Shown piece by piece: positions 17,574 through 26,093 of a DNA stretch of 64,000 bases (position 1 is its first letter; each line of letters starts with the position of its first letter). The notes below the pieces were generated by a model. The model saw only the letters and a list, made by a program, of their open reading frames with translations, searched no databases and was not told where the DNA came from. This stretch comes from Bacteroidota bacterium (lineage in GTDB: Bacteria; Bacteroidota; Ignavibacteria; UBA10030; UBA8401): positions 1 to 64,000 of the forward strand of contig JAJYOK010000018.1 of NCBI GenBank assembly GCA_021796215.1. Reading direction: 5' to 3'. The translations under genes were made by a program, and so were the position numbers.

Positions 17574-18125
17574 TTACGGCTTCCCCAAAGGAGCTTTCAG
17601 AATTTTTTTCTTTTTCGCTGGCTTTGGCTCCGACGCCATCTGCTGTTTCAACACTTCGCCGGGAGTCTTGCCGATAGTTTCCAGTTCAAATTGCGCCGAT
17701 GCCGTAAGATCGTGATGCGGATATTTTTCAACGAACGCTTGATACGCAACACGCGCGCTGTCGTGCATATTCAAATTGTTGTTGTAGATAAATCCGATGA
17801 GAAACATTGCCACCGGAGTTTGATTGAGATCGGGATATTTCTGAACGAATTCTTTGTACAACTCAATTGCGTGCGGGTAATCTTTTTTTCCATCGCGGTA
17901 GGATTCGGCGAGCATGTACAATGCCGGGGCAGATAATCTGCCGTTCGGATATTCCTGAAGTATCGTATTACACACTTGAATAGTGGAATCAACATTCTGA
18001 TTATTTCGCGCCTGCATAAGACGGTTCCATAATTCTGTTTCGGAAGGCTTACCGCAACCGGCAAGAAAAATGACGGAAGAAAAAACAGCAAGAAGAAAGA
18101 ACTTTCCCAAAGGGATTTTCAACAT
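17574..18125 (-). CDS. TPR outer-membrane lipoprotein (BamD/YfiO-like)
   Basis: A 183-residue lipoprotein with a clear lipobox LAGC (Cys24) and three to four TPR units (QVCNTILQEYPNGRLSAPAL, AIELYKEFVQKYPD, ARVAYQAFVEKYPHHDLTAS) of the BamD type, ending in a Lys-rich tail. BamD proper is longer (about 240 residues), so it is BamD-like rather than certain BamD. It lies between rsmB and the DUF58 gene. Confidence 0.82.
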   Translation of the reverse strand: MLKIPLGKFFLLAVFSSVIFLAGCGKPSETELWNRLMQARNNQNVDSTIQVCNTILQEYPNGRLSAPALYMLAESYRDGKKDYPHAIELYKEFVQKYPDLNQTPVAMFLIGFIYNNNLNMHDSARVAYQAFVEKYPHHDLTASAQFELETIGKTPGEVLKQQMASEPKPAKKKKILKAPLGKP

Positions 18126-18202
18126 ACGAACTCCTTAATTTGCAAATGACGATAACAAAATACTTCAGTTAAGATAATGAAAGCTGAGCGAAAATAAAAT
18201 TG

Positions 18203-19552
18203 TTACGCAGTACGTTGAAGCACAGCAGCAAAAAAACCGTCGGTGCCGTGAAGATGTGGAAAAAGCTTCATGAATCCTCCCGTTACAAGCGAAGTCCCAA
18301 AGGAATTTTGAACAAGATTGTACCGCTCCAGAATTTTTGCCGGCTGGAGAAGCGTAAACTCCGGATGCGATTGTAAAAAAGATTCTACTACATCTTCATT
18401 TTCCGCGTTCATAAACGTGCATGTGGCATAGACAAGTCTGCCGTTCGGTTTAACACACTGTGCATACTGCGAAAGAATGCTGAGCTGCTTCGCATGAAGT
18501 TCCGTAACTGTTTGCTCGGTTACACTCCATTTCAATCCCGGATTGCGGCGAATCGTACCCAGTCCGCTGCATGGTGCATCAATCAAAACATTGTCGGCAA
18601 ATCCGATTAATTCTGACGGTACGTCGTCGGCAACAACAGAGCGAATGCGGATCGTATCTACACCGCTGCGGCGTACGCGTTTTCGTAATCCGTCTAAACG
18701 AAAAGTATTCACATCGAGCGCAAAAATTTCTCCTCGATTTTTCATCAGCGCAGCAAGCTCCAGCGACTTTCCACCGCCGCCTGCGCACGCATCAACGACT
18801 TTTGACGACGGCTTCGGATCAACCAGCAACGGAAGCAATTGGCTTCCTTCATCCTGCACTTCGAACAAGCCGTCGCGGAACGATTTCAATTGGAAAATAT
18901 TTATCCGCTTCGCAACGCGCAATCCAAATGGAGAAAATTGTGTACGCTCCGTTTTCACACCTTCCTTTTCCAGCGCAAGTTGACAATCTTCAACTGTTGT
19001 TTTTAACATATTGACGCGAAGCGTGAGCGGCGCGGGCGTGTTCAACGCGGAGCACAGTCGCACAGTTTCATCAATGCCGAATTGCTTTATCCATTCCTGC
19101 ACAATCCATTCCGGAAATGAAAATTCAATCGCAAGCTGTTCTGCCGTGTCAGAAGAAAATTTTTTCTCGGCAAAAATTGAAACTCCCGCCTTCAGCATTT
19201 CTCCGATGTTTTTGCCGGGCATTTCAGAAGCATCTTCCCGCACCGCGCCGATTTCTTCGCCGTTAAAAAGGACAAGGTAGAGCAAAAGAAGCTGAATCGA
19301 AGATGGCGCTGAAAGCGGCTGCGTGTTTTGATTAATGGGAATCTGTACCTGAATTGCGCGATGGATCCATTCAAGGGTCTTCTTGAATCGCAGCATCCCA
19401 TATGTCGTCTCAGCAATGAAACGGCGGTCGTGAGAGCCGAGATACTTGCGGGAGCGAAAAAATTGATCAATTACTGAATCGGCGGGCTTCGCTTGACGAA
19501 AAATGAGGTCGTACACTTCAACCGTATGACCGAAAAGTGAGGTGCGTTTCAC
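18203..19552 (-). CDS. rsmB: 16S rRNA m5C967 methyltransferase
   Basis: A 449-residue RsmB. The N-terminal NusB-like RNA-binding domain (about 1-150) is followed by the m5C methyltransferase domain with SAM motif VVDACAGGGGKSLELAALM, the DAPCSGLGTIRRNP motif (Cys of motif IV) and the catalytic TC motif VYATCTFMNAENEDVV. It methylates C967 in 16S rRNA. It begins three bases after the asparaginase gene. Confidence 0.94.
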   Translation of the reverse strand: MKRTSLFGHTVEVYDLIFRQAKPADSVIDQFFRSRKYLGSHDRRFIAETTYGMLRFKKTLEWIHRAIQVQIPINQNTQPLSAPSSIQLLLLYLVLFNGEEIGAVREDASEMPGKNIGEMLKAGVSIFAEKKFSSDTAEQLAIEFSFPEWIVQEWIKQFGIDETVRLCSALNTPAPLTLRVNMLKTTVEDCQLALEKEGVKTERTQFSPFGLRVAKRINIFQLKSFRDGLFEVQDEGSQLLPLLVDPKPSSKVVDACAGGGGKSLELAALMKNRGEIFALDVNTFRLDGLRKRVRRSGVDTIRIRSVVADDVPSELIGFADNVLIDAPCSGLGTIRRNPGLKWSVTEQTVTELHAKQLSILSQYAQCVKPNGRLVYATCTFMNAENEDVVESFLQSHPEFTLLQPAKILERYNLVQNSFGTSLVTGGFMKLFPHLHGTDGFFAAVLQRTA

Positions 19553-19555
19553 TCT

Positions 19556-20461
19556 TTAGACTTCCACAACAGAATAGTTCATTTCAGAAGTCCGGTAGGC
19601 GCGTGCCATGCGCGGCGTGTTGAATGCAATACCCGGAATACCGCGGTGATTCAAAAGAATGATTCCTCCAAACCCGTCCGCTTTTTTCGCAAGACGTTCG
19701 ATCGCGTTCGACGCTGCCGCCGAAGAATCGGCTCCGTTATGTTCCAATAAATCAATCGCGGTTTTCGCAAGCACAACTTTGATGATCGCTTCGCCCCAGC
19801 CGGTGCATGACGCTCCGCCGACAGCGCTGTCCGCGTACGTTCCGCAGCCAATCAGCGGCGAATCGCCGACGCGCCCCGGATATTTGTTTTGTGTTCCGCC
19901 GGTTGACGTTCCTGACACAATCACTCCGGCACTGTCAAGCGCGACTGCACCAACAGTGTCATGCGAAGTTTTTTTGCGGAATGATTCTTTCGTGGAAAAC
20001 CCTTTTTGCCCTTGCAGCTTGCGCCAGCGTTCCAATTCTCTTCCGGTAAGAAGATCGTCGCTGCTGCATTGTTGGATTCCGTGTTCACTGGCAAACCGAA
20101 CTGCACCATTTCCGGCGAGCAGAATATGCTCGCTCTCGTCCATAATTTTCCGTGCAAGAGAAATCGGATTACGAATGTTTTGAACGGCGGCAACGGCGCC
20201 TGCACGGAATGTTGTTCCATGCATAATGCTTGCATCAAGTTCAATTTCACCGATCGCATTCACATGCGAGCCGCGGCCTGCATCAAACGTTGGATCATCT
20301 TCCAAACTCATGATCGCTTTCTCCACCGCTTCAACAGCGCTGCCGCCATTGGAAAGCATTTCCCATCCGATCGCCAGTGCCTTCTCAACTCCGACACGAT
20401 TGGCATCAACTAACTCATCGGGAATGTCCCACGCGCCGCCATGAACAATAAATGCAATCAT
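19556..20461 (-). CDS. Isoaspartyl peptidase / L-asparaginase (Ntn-hydrolase)
   Basis: A 301-residue plant-type asparaginase. This family self-cleaves before a Thr that becomes the nucleophile; here SHDTVGAVALD gives Thr at about residue 168. The substrate pocket sequences GTSTGGTQNKYPGRVGDSPL and GCGTYADSAVGGAS and the N-terminal FIVHGGAWDIPDE fit. There is no signal peptide, so it is cytosolic. It hydrolyses isoaspartyl dipeptides and asparagine; the pcm gene in this window handles the same damaged residue. Confidence 0.93.
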   Translation of the reverse strand: MIAFIVHGGAWDIPDELVDANRVGVEKALAIGWEMLSNGGSAVEAVEKAIMSLEDDPTFDAGRGSHVNAIGEIELDASIMHGTTFRAGAVAAVQNIRNPISLARKIMDESEHILLAGNGAVRFASEHGIQQCSSDDLLTGRELERWRKLQGQKGFSTKESFRKKTSHDTVGAVALDSAGVIVSGTSTGGTQNKYPGRVGDSPLIGCGTYADSAVGGASCTGWGEAIIKVVLAKTAIDLLEHNGADSSAAASNAIERLAKKADGFGGIILLNHRGIPGIAFNTPRMARAYRTSEMNYSVVEV

Positions 20462-20680
20462 GATTATTATCCGCTTTTACATTACATAGGAAGAATAAAA
20501 AGAGGGGGATTTACTTTCAATTACTTTCCGCACAATTTTTCCCCTGTGCTCCTCAACAATATTTTTACAGAATGCTCGCTGGCTTTCCATACCGCACAAA
20601 AATAGCCAAATCTAGGAGGAATAGCAAGAAACAGTGGTGCAGAAAAAGGAATGGCTTTTTAACAGAAGGGAATTTTTATA

Positions 20681-20938
20681 TCAATGGAAACTTTCGTTAT
20701 GAGCAAAACGGACCACATGTCCGCACTTCGGGCAGCGTAATTCATGTTTTTCAATTTCACTGAATCCGCTTTCAATCCTTCTGAGCACAAATAGAATTCC
20801 TATTGCGACAGCAAAAAATATTTCGATTTGTGCATAGAACAGCGTTGCGCCAAAAATAACAATAATTGCCGCTGTTGCAATATATAACTTCGTGAGATTT
20901 TTTTGGCTAAAACGACTCCCGCATTCCGGACAACTCAT
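20681..20938 (-). CDS. Small membrane protein with zinc ribbons at both ends
   Basis: An 85-residue protein starting with MSCPECGSRF (CxxC), two TM helices (about 19-55), and ending with RCPKCGHVVRF (CxxC). The two CxxC pairs could form one cytosolic zinc ribbon. Function unknown. It stands alone between two non-coding stretches (20462-20680 and 20939-21179) in which nothing else was recognised. Confidence 0.65.
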   Translation of the reverse strand: MSCPECGSRFSQKNLTKLYIATAAIIVIFGATLFYAQIEIFFAVAIGILFVLRRIESGFSEIEKHELRCPKCGHVVRFAHNESFH

Positions 20939-21179
20939 GTATTTCTTACCTCTTTTAAAGATTTAACTGTGCCACGAGACTTTTATTTAATGTAGGTGCA
21001 GTATTAATAAGATAGTGTGACTTCCATCAACAAAAGGGTGAGATAAAAATTTTTAATGCTAAGCTGAACTGCTTACTATATATATCTTTACAGTTGAGCT
21101 TCTACGCAGAAAAATTTTTACTTAAATCGAGGATATTAACAAACAATTAACTAAAGAGGTAAAATACATCCCATGTTTT

Positions 21180-21230
21180 GTCGGGGCGGGGAGATTCGAA
21201 CTCCCGACCATGGCGCCAAGAGGCGCCACA
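21180..21230 (-). pseudogene. 3' half of tRNA-Pro (direct-repeat copy)
   Basis: The minus strand carries an intact tRNA-Pro 3' end: T arm GGGAGTTCGAATCTCCC and acceptor CGCCCCGA. The 30 bp at 21180-21209 repeat exactly at 21485-21514, the 3' end of the complete tRNA-Pro. The 5' half is missing; instead of an anticodon arm there is the palindrome TGGCGCC-TCTT-GGCGCCA. The sequence upstream of that is the end of the GIY-YIG gene. This is the far boundary of an apparent insertion into the tRNA locus. Confidence 0.85.
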
Positions 21231-21232
21231 GT

Positions 21233-21484
21233 CTAATCAGCCTGAGCTTCTGTAACCGCTTCTAAATATCTTGCTGCTCCCCTTGCTTTAATTTTCTGCT
21301 CTTCTCTCATTGCATCAGCCCGTGTGGGAAATTCATTTTTGAAGACTAATTCCCACGGCATGCCGGCTCGCGTTGCTTTTGATTCACCTGAATTGTGTTC
21401 CCGCAATCTGTTTTTCAGATCACCGGAATGACCGATATAAAAACGAGAGGTTTTTAAACTTAGAAGAATATAAGTGTAATACAT
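21233..21484 (-). CDS. GIY-YIG nuclease domain protein inserted in a tRNA locus
   Basis: An 83-residue single-domain GIY-YIG endonuclease (URI/UPF0213 type). The motif YTYILLSLKTSRFYIGHSGD carries the paired tyrosines, then RLREHN (catalytic Arg region) and MREEQKIKARG (catalytic Glu). The ATG at 21484 begins two bases past the end of the tRNA-Pro gene, and the TAG at 21233 falls just before a second copy of the tRNA 3' half, so the ORF is flanked by 30-bp direct repeats. Such proteins are usually followed by little else; no transposase or integrase is nearby. It may be the enzyme that moves the unit, or a passenger. Confidence 0.85.
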   Translation of the reverse strand: MYYTYILLSLKTSRFYIGHSGDLKNRLREHNSGESKATRAGMPWELVFKNEFPTRADAMREEQKIKARGAARYLEAVTEAQAD

Positions 21485-21485
21485 G

Positions 21486-21560
21486 TCGGGGCGGGGAGAT
21501 TCGAACTCCCGACCTCTTGGTCCCGAACCAAGCGCTCTAACCGGGCTGAGCCACGCCCCG
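21486..21560 (-). tRNA. tRNA-Pro(CGG)
   Basis: A complete cloverleaf on the minus strand: acceptor CGGGGCG/CGCCCCG with discriminator A, D arm GCTC...GAGC, anticodon arm CTTGG-TTCGGGA-CCAAG with anticodon CGG, and T arm GGGAG-TTCGAAT-CTCCC. CCA is not encoded. Its 3' 30 bp are duplicated 305 bp downstream past the GIY-YIG gene; its 5' half and leader are duplicated upstream in two tRNA-like units. Confidence 0.96.
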
Positions 21561-21782
21561 AATAAACTATCAAACCTAATTTGTCACTGTCAAAGAGCAT
21601 TGAGCGTGACTTCGAACCCGTAACCTTGGCGCCACAAGCGCCACGCTCTAACCGGGCTGAGCCACGCCCCGAATAAACTATCAAACTTAATTTGCCACTA
21701 TCAAAGAACATTGAGCGTGACTTCGAACCCGTAACCTTGGCGCCACAAGCGCCACGCTCTAACCGGGCTGAGCCACGCCCCG
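21561..21782 (-). repeat. Two tandem 111-bp units, each a tRNA-Pro-like pseudo-copy plus spacer
   Basis: Units 21561-21671 and 21672-21782 are identical except for four substitutions, all inside the spacer of about 40 bp; the tRNA-like part is unchanged. Each begins (minus strand) with the exact first 28 bases or so of tRNA-Pro, has an intact D arm, then an anticodon arm TGGCG-CTTGTGG-CGCCA in place of the Pro arm, and a 3' half that no longer pairs with the acceptor or forms a T stem. The spacer TTTGATAGTTTATT precedes the true tRNA-Pro as well, so the period of 111 bp includes it. Confidence 0.88.
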
Positions 21783-21801
21783 AAACAGAATTATTTTTCA
21801 G

Positions 21802-21874
<73 letters not shown>

Positions 21875-21942
21875 CCTTCGTGCAGAGTCAATATACGAAT
21901 GAATTAAAAGTTTGTCAACGAAATTGTCTTTCCTTCATTCGA

Positions 21943-22884
21943 TCATTTAACCGTTTCAATTATACGTGCCGCAATCTGAGGAATCTCTTCGTTCTGTTCA
22001 ATTTCAAACCAATGGATACTTTTTTCGCGGCGAAACCATGTCATTTGCCGCTTCGCGTAACGGCGCGTATTCTGCTTCATCAATTCAACCATGCGTCCGT
22101 ACGACAGTTCACCGCGAAGGTAGGCGAATGCTTCTTTGTATCCAACCGTTTGCAATGCTTTGAACCGCTCATCATAGCCGGCGGCAAGCAATCGTTTCAC
22201 TTCATCAAGAAATCCTTCATTTAACATTCGATCAACACGAGTATTGATGCGCTCGTACAAGATACTACGCTGCCAGTGAAGTCCGACGAATGTCGCTTCA
22301 AATTCAGACGCGTGTTTCTGTTCGGCGTGATGCTGCGAAATCGGCTTCCCTGTTGCATAGAAAATTTCTAATGCGCGAATGACGCGCCGGATTTTTGAAG
22401 GTGGAGCTTTTGCAGCAGAATTCGGATCAACTTGGTTAAGCTCATGCCAGAGCGCTTCGGCACCTTCTTTCTCCGCGCGTACTTCAAGTTCATCGCGGAT
22501 TTCTTTTATCATGCCGGGACCCGAAAAGATTCCGTTCACGAGTGCCTGCACGTACAATCCAGTTCCTCCGACGACAATCGGTAATTTCTTTTTTTTCACA
22601 ATTCCGGCGATAATTGCTTTTCCTTGCACGGCAAAATCGCCAGCCGTAAAATGTTCGCTCGGCAAAAGTAGATTGATAAAATGATGCGGCACTTTTGTCA
22701 GTTCCTCTGATAACGGCTTTGCTGTTCCGATATCCAGCATTCGATAAACCTGCCGTGAATCGGCAGAAACAATTTCGCTCGGAACACGTTCAGCAATTGA
22801 CAATGCAAGCGATGTCTTACCCGACGCAGTTGGGCCAACAATCACAAGAATTTTCGGTAGAGAAGATGAATCGGAAGAATTCAT
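21943..22884 (-). CDS. miaA: tRNA dimethylallyltransferase
   Basis: A 313-residue MiaA that adds a dimethylallyl group to A37 of tRNAs reading UNN codons. The P-loop VGPTASGKTSLALSIAE (about 16-32), VSADSRQVYR, VGGTGLYVQALVNG and the C-terminal TRRYAKRQMTWFR are all present. It is the last protein gene of the folP-cdaA-GT2-pcm run and is followed by tRNA genes. Confidence 0.95.
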   Translation of the reverse strand: MNSSDSSSLPKILVIVGPTASGKTSLALSIAERVPSEIVSADSRQVYRMLDIGTAKPLSEELTKVPHHFINLLLPSEHFTAGDFAVQGKAIIAGIVKKKKLPIVVGGTGLYVQALVNGIFSGPGMIKEIRDELEVRAEKEGAEALWHELNQVDPNSAAKAPPSKIRRVIRALEIFYATGKPISQHHAEQKHASEFEATFVGLHWQRSILYERINTRVDRMLNEGFLDEVKRLLAAGYDERFKALQTVGYKEAFAYLRGELSYGRMVELMKQNTRRYAKRQMTWFRREKSIHWFEIEQNEEIPQIAARIIETVK

Positions 22885-22911
22885 ACAATGGCAGCCGCAG
22901 CAAAAAAACTG

Positions 22912-23559
22912 CTACGCTCCTCCATTCGCCCACGCGTTTTTCCCCACCAGCGGCACAAACTTAAAACCGGATATTTCCTGTTGAGTAAATTCAGCGCCAA
23001 GCCGGCGAATCACCAGCAGCTTTTGTATTTCGCGGTCGCCGACTGGGATGACAAGCCTGCCGCCGTCTGCAAGCTGGTCTTTCAACGGTTGAGGAATATC
23101 CGGCGCACCTGCGGTAACGATAATGGCATCGAACGGTGCAAACTCCGACCATCCGACCGAGCCGTCTCCACCTTTTGATGCAATGCGAAGATTAAAGCGT
23201 TCAAACATTTTTCGAGCACGTGTAACAAGAAGAAGGTGGCGTTCAATGGTAAACACGCGGCAGCCCATCATTGCCAAAATTACCGCTTGATATCCTGAAC
23301 CGGTACCGACTTCCAGCACTTTTTCGCCGCGCTTTAATTCAAGCGCTTGTGTCATGAACGCTACGGTGTAAGGCTGAGAAATCGTTTGCTCTTGTCCGAT
23401 CGGAAGGGCGGAATCTTCATACGCGCGATTAACAAACGGCATATCAACGAAAAAATGGCGCTCGACCCGGCTCATAGCGGCAAGCACTTTTTCATCCCAT
23501 ATTCCCTTCTGCCTCAGCACATCAACCATCTCTGCGCGTTCGGTTTCAAATCGTTTCAC
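22912..23559 (-). CDS. pcm: Protein-L-isoaspartate O-methyltransferase
   Basis: A 215-residue PCMT, which methylates L-isoaspartyl residues to begin repair of aged proteins. The family motifs ALPIGQEQTISQPYTVAFM, VLEVGTGSGYQAVILA and FDAIIVTAGAPDIPQPL are intact. Start is a GTG at 23559 with AAGGGA upstream. Cytosolic. Confidence 0.95.
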   Translation of the reverse strand: MKRFETERAEMVDVLRQKGIWDEKVLAAMSRVERHFFVDMPFVNRAYEDSALPIGQEQTISQPYTVAFMTQALELKRGEKVLEVGTGSGYQAVILAMMGCRVFTIERHLLLVTRARKMFERFNLRIASKGGDGSVGWSEFAPFDAIIVTAGAPDIPQPLKDQLADGGRLVIPVGDREIQKLLVIRRLGAEFTQQEISGFKFVPLVGKNAWANGGA

Positions 23560-23586
23560 TTTGAAAATCCCTTCGGTGCTGCATTC

Positions 23587-24261
23587 CTAATAATCATGAA
23601 ACAAAACTCTGATAAAATTCATTGTTGTCGCCGCATGTGTCATGTGGCTTTGTTCTCCGGCGTAGATTGTGCGAATAGGAATAGAGCCGAAACGAAATCC
23701 GCGCGCCGCTGCTTTAATCAGGAATTCCGTTTCTGCCTCGAATCCTGTTGATTCAAGCCGCACTTCCTCCAACACTCGCTTGCCGATAAGTCGAAATCCT
23801 GACTGGCTGTCCGCAATGCGCGCGCCGGTTCTCGCTTTCACAAGTGAAGTGGTGATTGTGTTTGACAAAACACGATGCATCGGCATTCCGCGTTTGTCAT
23901 GAAGTCTGCTGCCAATGAGAACATCAAATTTACCCGATGCAAACACCAGCAGAAAATCGGGAATCGAGTGCGGATCGTGTTGAAGATCGGCATCCATCGT
24001 CAGCACAGCATCAATGGTACGTTTCACTGCTGCATCAAATCCGGTTTGCAGCGCCGCGCCTTTGCCCCGATTCCTTTCATGCCGGATCACAGCGCATCCT
24101 TTTGACTCAGCGACTGCCGCCGTTGCATCGCTTGAGCCGTCATCCACAACAATAACGCCGTCTGCCGGAATGTAACGTTGTGCTTCATCAAGAAGTCTCC
24201 CTATGGTGCGTTCAGCGTTGAGCGCGGGAATAATGAGAGCAAAACGTCTGGCTTGATTCAT
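23587..24261 (-). CDS. Family 2 glycosyltransferase (DPM/dolichol-phosphate-mannose-synthase-like)
   Basis: A 224-residue GT2 enzyme: FALIIPALNAERTIGRLLDE, then IVVDDGSSDATAA (first Asp pair), RNRGKGAALQTG, and TMDADLQHDP (DxD metal site). No C-terminal TM segments, so it is the soluble polyprenyl-phosphate sugar transferase type. The start at 24261 (MNQARRF) avoids the 40-base overlap with cdaA that the longer frame would need. Confidence 0.9.
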   Translation of the reverse strand: MNQARRFALIIPALNAERTIGRLLDEAQRYIPADGVIVVDDGSSDATAAVAESKGCAVIRHERNRGKGAALQTGFDAAVKRTIDAVLTMDADLQHDPHSIPDFLLVFASGKFDVLIGSRLHDKRGMPMHRVLSNTITTSLVKARTGARIADSQSGFRLIGKRVLEEVRLESTGFEAETEFLIKAAARGFRFGSIPIRTIYAGEQSHMTHAATTMNFIRVLFHDY

Positions 24262-24278
24262 TTCAGTTGTACGCGGAA

Positions 24279-25094
24279 TTACTGCTCTGCGCTCATGACA
24301 CGCGAGAAGTTTTTCCATGAACGTTCAAGCGACAGCACCAATCGCTCGCGCAGCTGTGTGCGAAGTTCATGCGGAGTCAGCTTACTGCTAAGCACACCAT
24401 CTTCAGCAATGGAAATTGTTCCCGTCTCTTCGGAAACAACGACCGCCACAGCATCCGCCTGTTCAGAAACTCCGAGTGCAGACCGATGGCGCATTCCAAG
24501 CACAGTATCGCCGACGCGCGTCGTAGCAGAAAGCGGAAGTGTGCAGCGTGCGGCTTCAATGGTTCGATCTTTAATAATGACAGCGCCGTCGTGCAGCGGA
24601 GATTTCGGATTAAAGATAGAAATCAAAAGCGAGCGACTGACCAGCGCCTGCAAGGAAATTCCGGATTCAATGAATGTGCGCAACCCTGTCCCGCGCACGA
24701 TGATCATCAATGCGCCTTGCTTCTTCTTTGAAAGTTCGACGGCGGCGCTCGCAATTTCTTCAATGGATTCATCAACATCTAAATTGAGAAACATCCGGAC
24801 AATTTTATTCCGCGCTACGATTGAAAGCAACCTTCGAATCTCCGGCTGAAAAAGAACGATGAAGGCAATGACCCAGATATCTGTCAACGTGTGCAGCAGC
24901 CATCCCATCGCTTTCAAGTTGATTGCCTGAGCGATGAATGAGAATGCAAAAATCAGCATCAGCCCGACAAAAATCTGCGTTGCAATGGTTCCGCGCATGA
25001 CCAGATAAAGCCGGTAAAAGATAAACGATACCAGCGCGATATCTACGAGGTCAATCAGCGAAACCGTTACAAAGCCGATGTGAAAGAGTTCCAT
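24279..25094 (-). CDS. cdaA: Diadenylate cyclase CdaA
   Basis: A 271-residue membrane diadenylate cyclase that makes the second messenger c-di-AMP from two ATP. Three TM helices (about 10-30, 40-57, 68-83) precede the DAC domain, whose catalytic motifs DGA (169-171, in HDGAVII) and RHR (202-204, in GMRHRSALG) are intact. It follows folP by 14 bp. No CdaR or GlmM gene is adjacent. The start MELFHIGFV is chosen over a 71-residue upstream extension that would overlap folP. Confidence 0.95.
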   Translation of the reverse strand: MELFHIGFVTVSLIDLVDIALVSFIFYRLYLVMRGTIATQIFVGLMLIFAFSFIAQAINLKAMGWLLHTLTDIWVIAFIVLFQPEIRRLLSIVARNKIVRMFLNLDVDESIEEIASAAVELSKKKQGALMIIVRGTGLRTFIESGISLQALVSRSLLISIFNPKSPLHDGAVIIKDRTIEAARCTLPLSATTRVGDTVLGMRHRSALGVSEQADAVAVVVSEETGTISIAEDGVLSSKLTPHELRTQLRERLVLSLERSWKNFSRVMSAEQ

Positions 25095-25108
25095 GTTCGA
25101 TAGAAAAA

Positions 25109-26002
25109 TTATGCCGCCCGGCAAATTGCGTCGGCGACCAGTGCGACGCGCTTCATTTCTTTGACATCGTGTACGCGCACAATATTCGCGCCGTTCACGA
25201 TAGAAACCGCGACCGCCGCTGCCGTTCCTTCCAACCGTTGATCCGCCGGAAGTTCGAGAACGTTGCCAATGAAACCTTTCCGCGAAGGGCCGATAAGAAT
25301 CGGGCAACCGAGTTCCTTCAATGCGTGCAGAGACCGAAGCAATGTAAGATTATGCTCTGTGGTTTTTCCAAACCCGATACCGGGGTCAATAATAATCTGT
25401 TCAATGCCGGCAGCACGTGCGGCGGCGATGCTTTCAGATAAATAATCCTTGATTTCCTGCAAAAGATTTTCGTACACCGGATGCTGCTGCATTGTTTTCG
25501 GTGTGCCTTTGATATGCATTGCAACGAGTGTTGCACGGTGGCGCGCTGTTGTTTCTGCCATACACGAATCAAATTTCAAACCGCTGATGTCGTTCACGAT
25601 AACAGCGCCGGCTCGCAATGCCGCATCGGCAACATCAGATTTATATGTGTCTATCGAAATCGGGACGTCAGACTTTTTCGAAATCATTTCAATCACAGGT
25701 ATCACGCGGCGCATTTCTTCTTCCGCAGAAACCATGTCAGCACCTTCGCCATAAACGCCTTTCGGGCGCGTAGATTCGCCGCCGACATCAACAATGTCCG
25801 CACCGTCTTCAATCATTTGCAGCGCATGGTCAGCCGCGCGATCCGGATCGAGATACTTTCCTCCGTCGGAAAATGAATCGGGCGTAACATTGAGAATTCC
25901 CATAATAAACGTTCGCCGGGAAAAATCAAACCGCTTCTTGCCGATTGTGAAAACGCCCGGCGATTGAATTTCAGCAGCGGCAGAACGAATTGACGGTTGC
26001 AT
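25109..26002 (-). CDS. folP: Dihydropteroate synthase
   Basis: A 297-residue DHPS of folate synthesis joining p-aminobenzoate to dihydropterin pyrophosphate. The signatures IMGILNVTPDSFSDGGKYLD, GGESTRP, IIDPGIGFGKTTEHN and GPSRKGFIG are complete. It is preceded by an intrinsic terminator at 26060-26084, so it likely begins its own transcription unit with cdaA and the following genes. Confidence 0.96.
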   Translation of the reverse strand: MQPSIRSAAAEIQSPGVFTIGKKRFDFSRRTFIMGILNVTPDSFSDGGKYLDPDRAADHALQMIEDGADIVDVGGESTRPKGVYGEGADMVSAEEEMRRVIPVIEMISKKSDVPISIDTYKSDVADAALRAGAVIVNDISGLKFDSCMAETTARHRATLVAMHIKGTPKTMQQHPVYENLLQEIKDYLSESIAAARAAGIEQIIIDPGIGFGKTTEHNLTLLRSLHALKELGCPILIGPSRKGFIGNVLELPADQRLEGTAAAVAVSIVNGANIVRVHDVKEMKRVALVADAICRAA

Positions 26003-26059
26003 TTTCCCTACAGGATTATTGTTGTCAGAATATATAGAAATGAAGAACGATTCGCAACG

Positions 26060-26084
26060 AAAAAGCCCTCGTTTATGGGAGGGC
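26060..26084 (-). terminator. Intrinsic terminator after the small basic protein
   Basis: On the minus strand GCCCTC-CCATAAAC-GAGGGC is followed by five T (TTTTTCG). It lies ten bases after the stop of the 34-residue ORF (26094) and before folP. Four T on the other side make weak bidirectional use possible. Confidence 0.8.
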
Positions 26085-26093
26085 TTTTCAATA

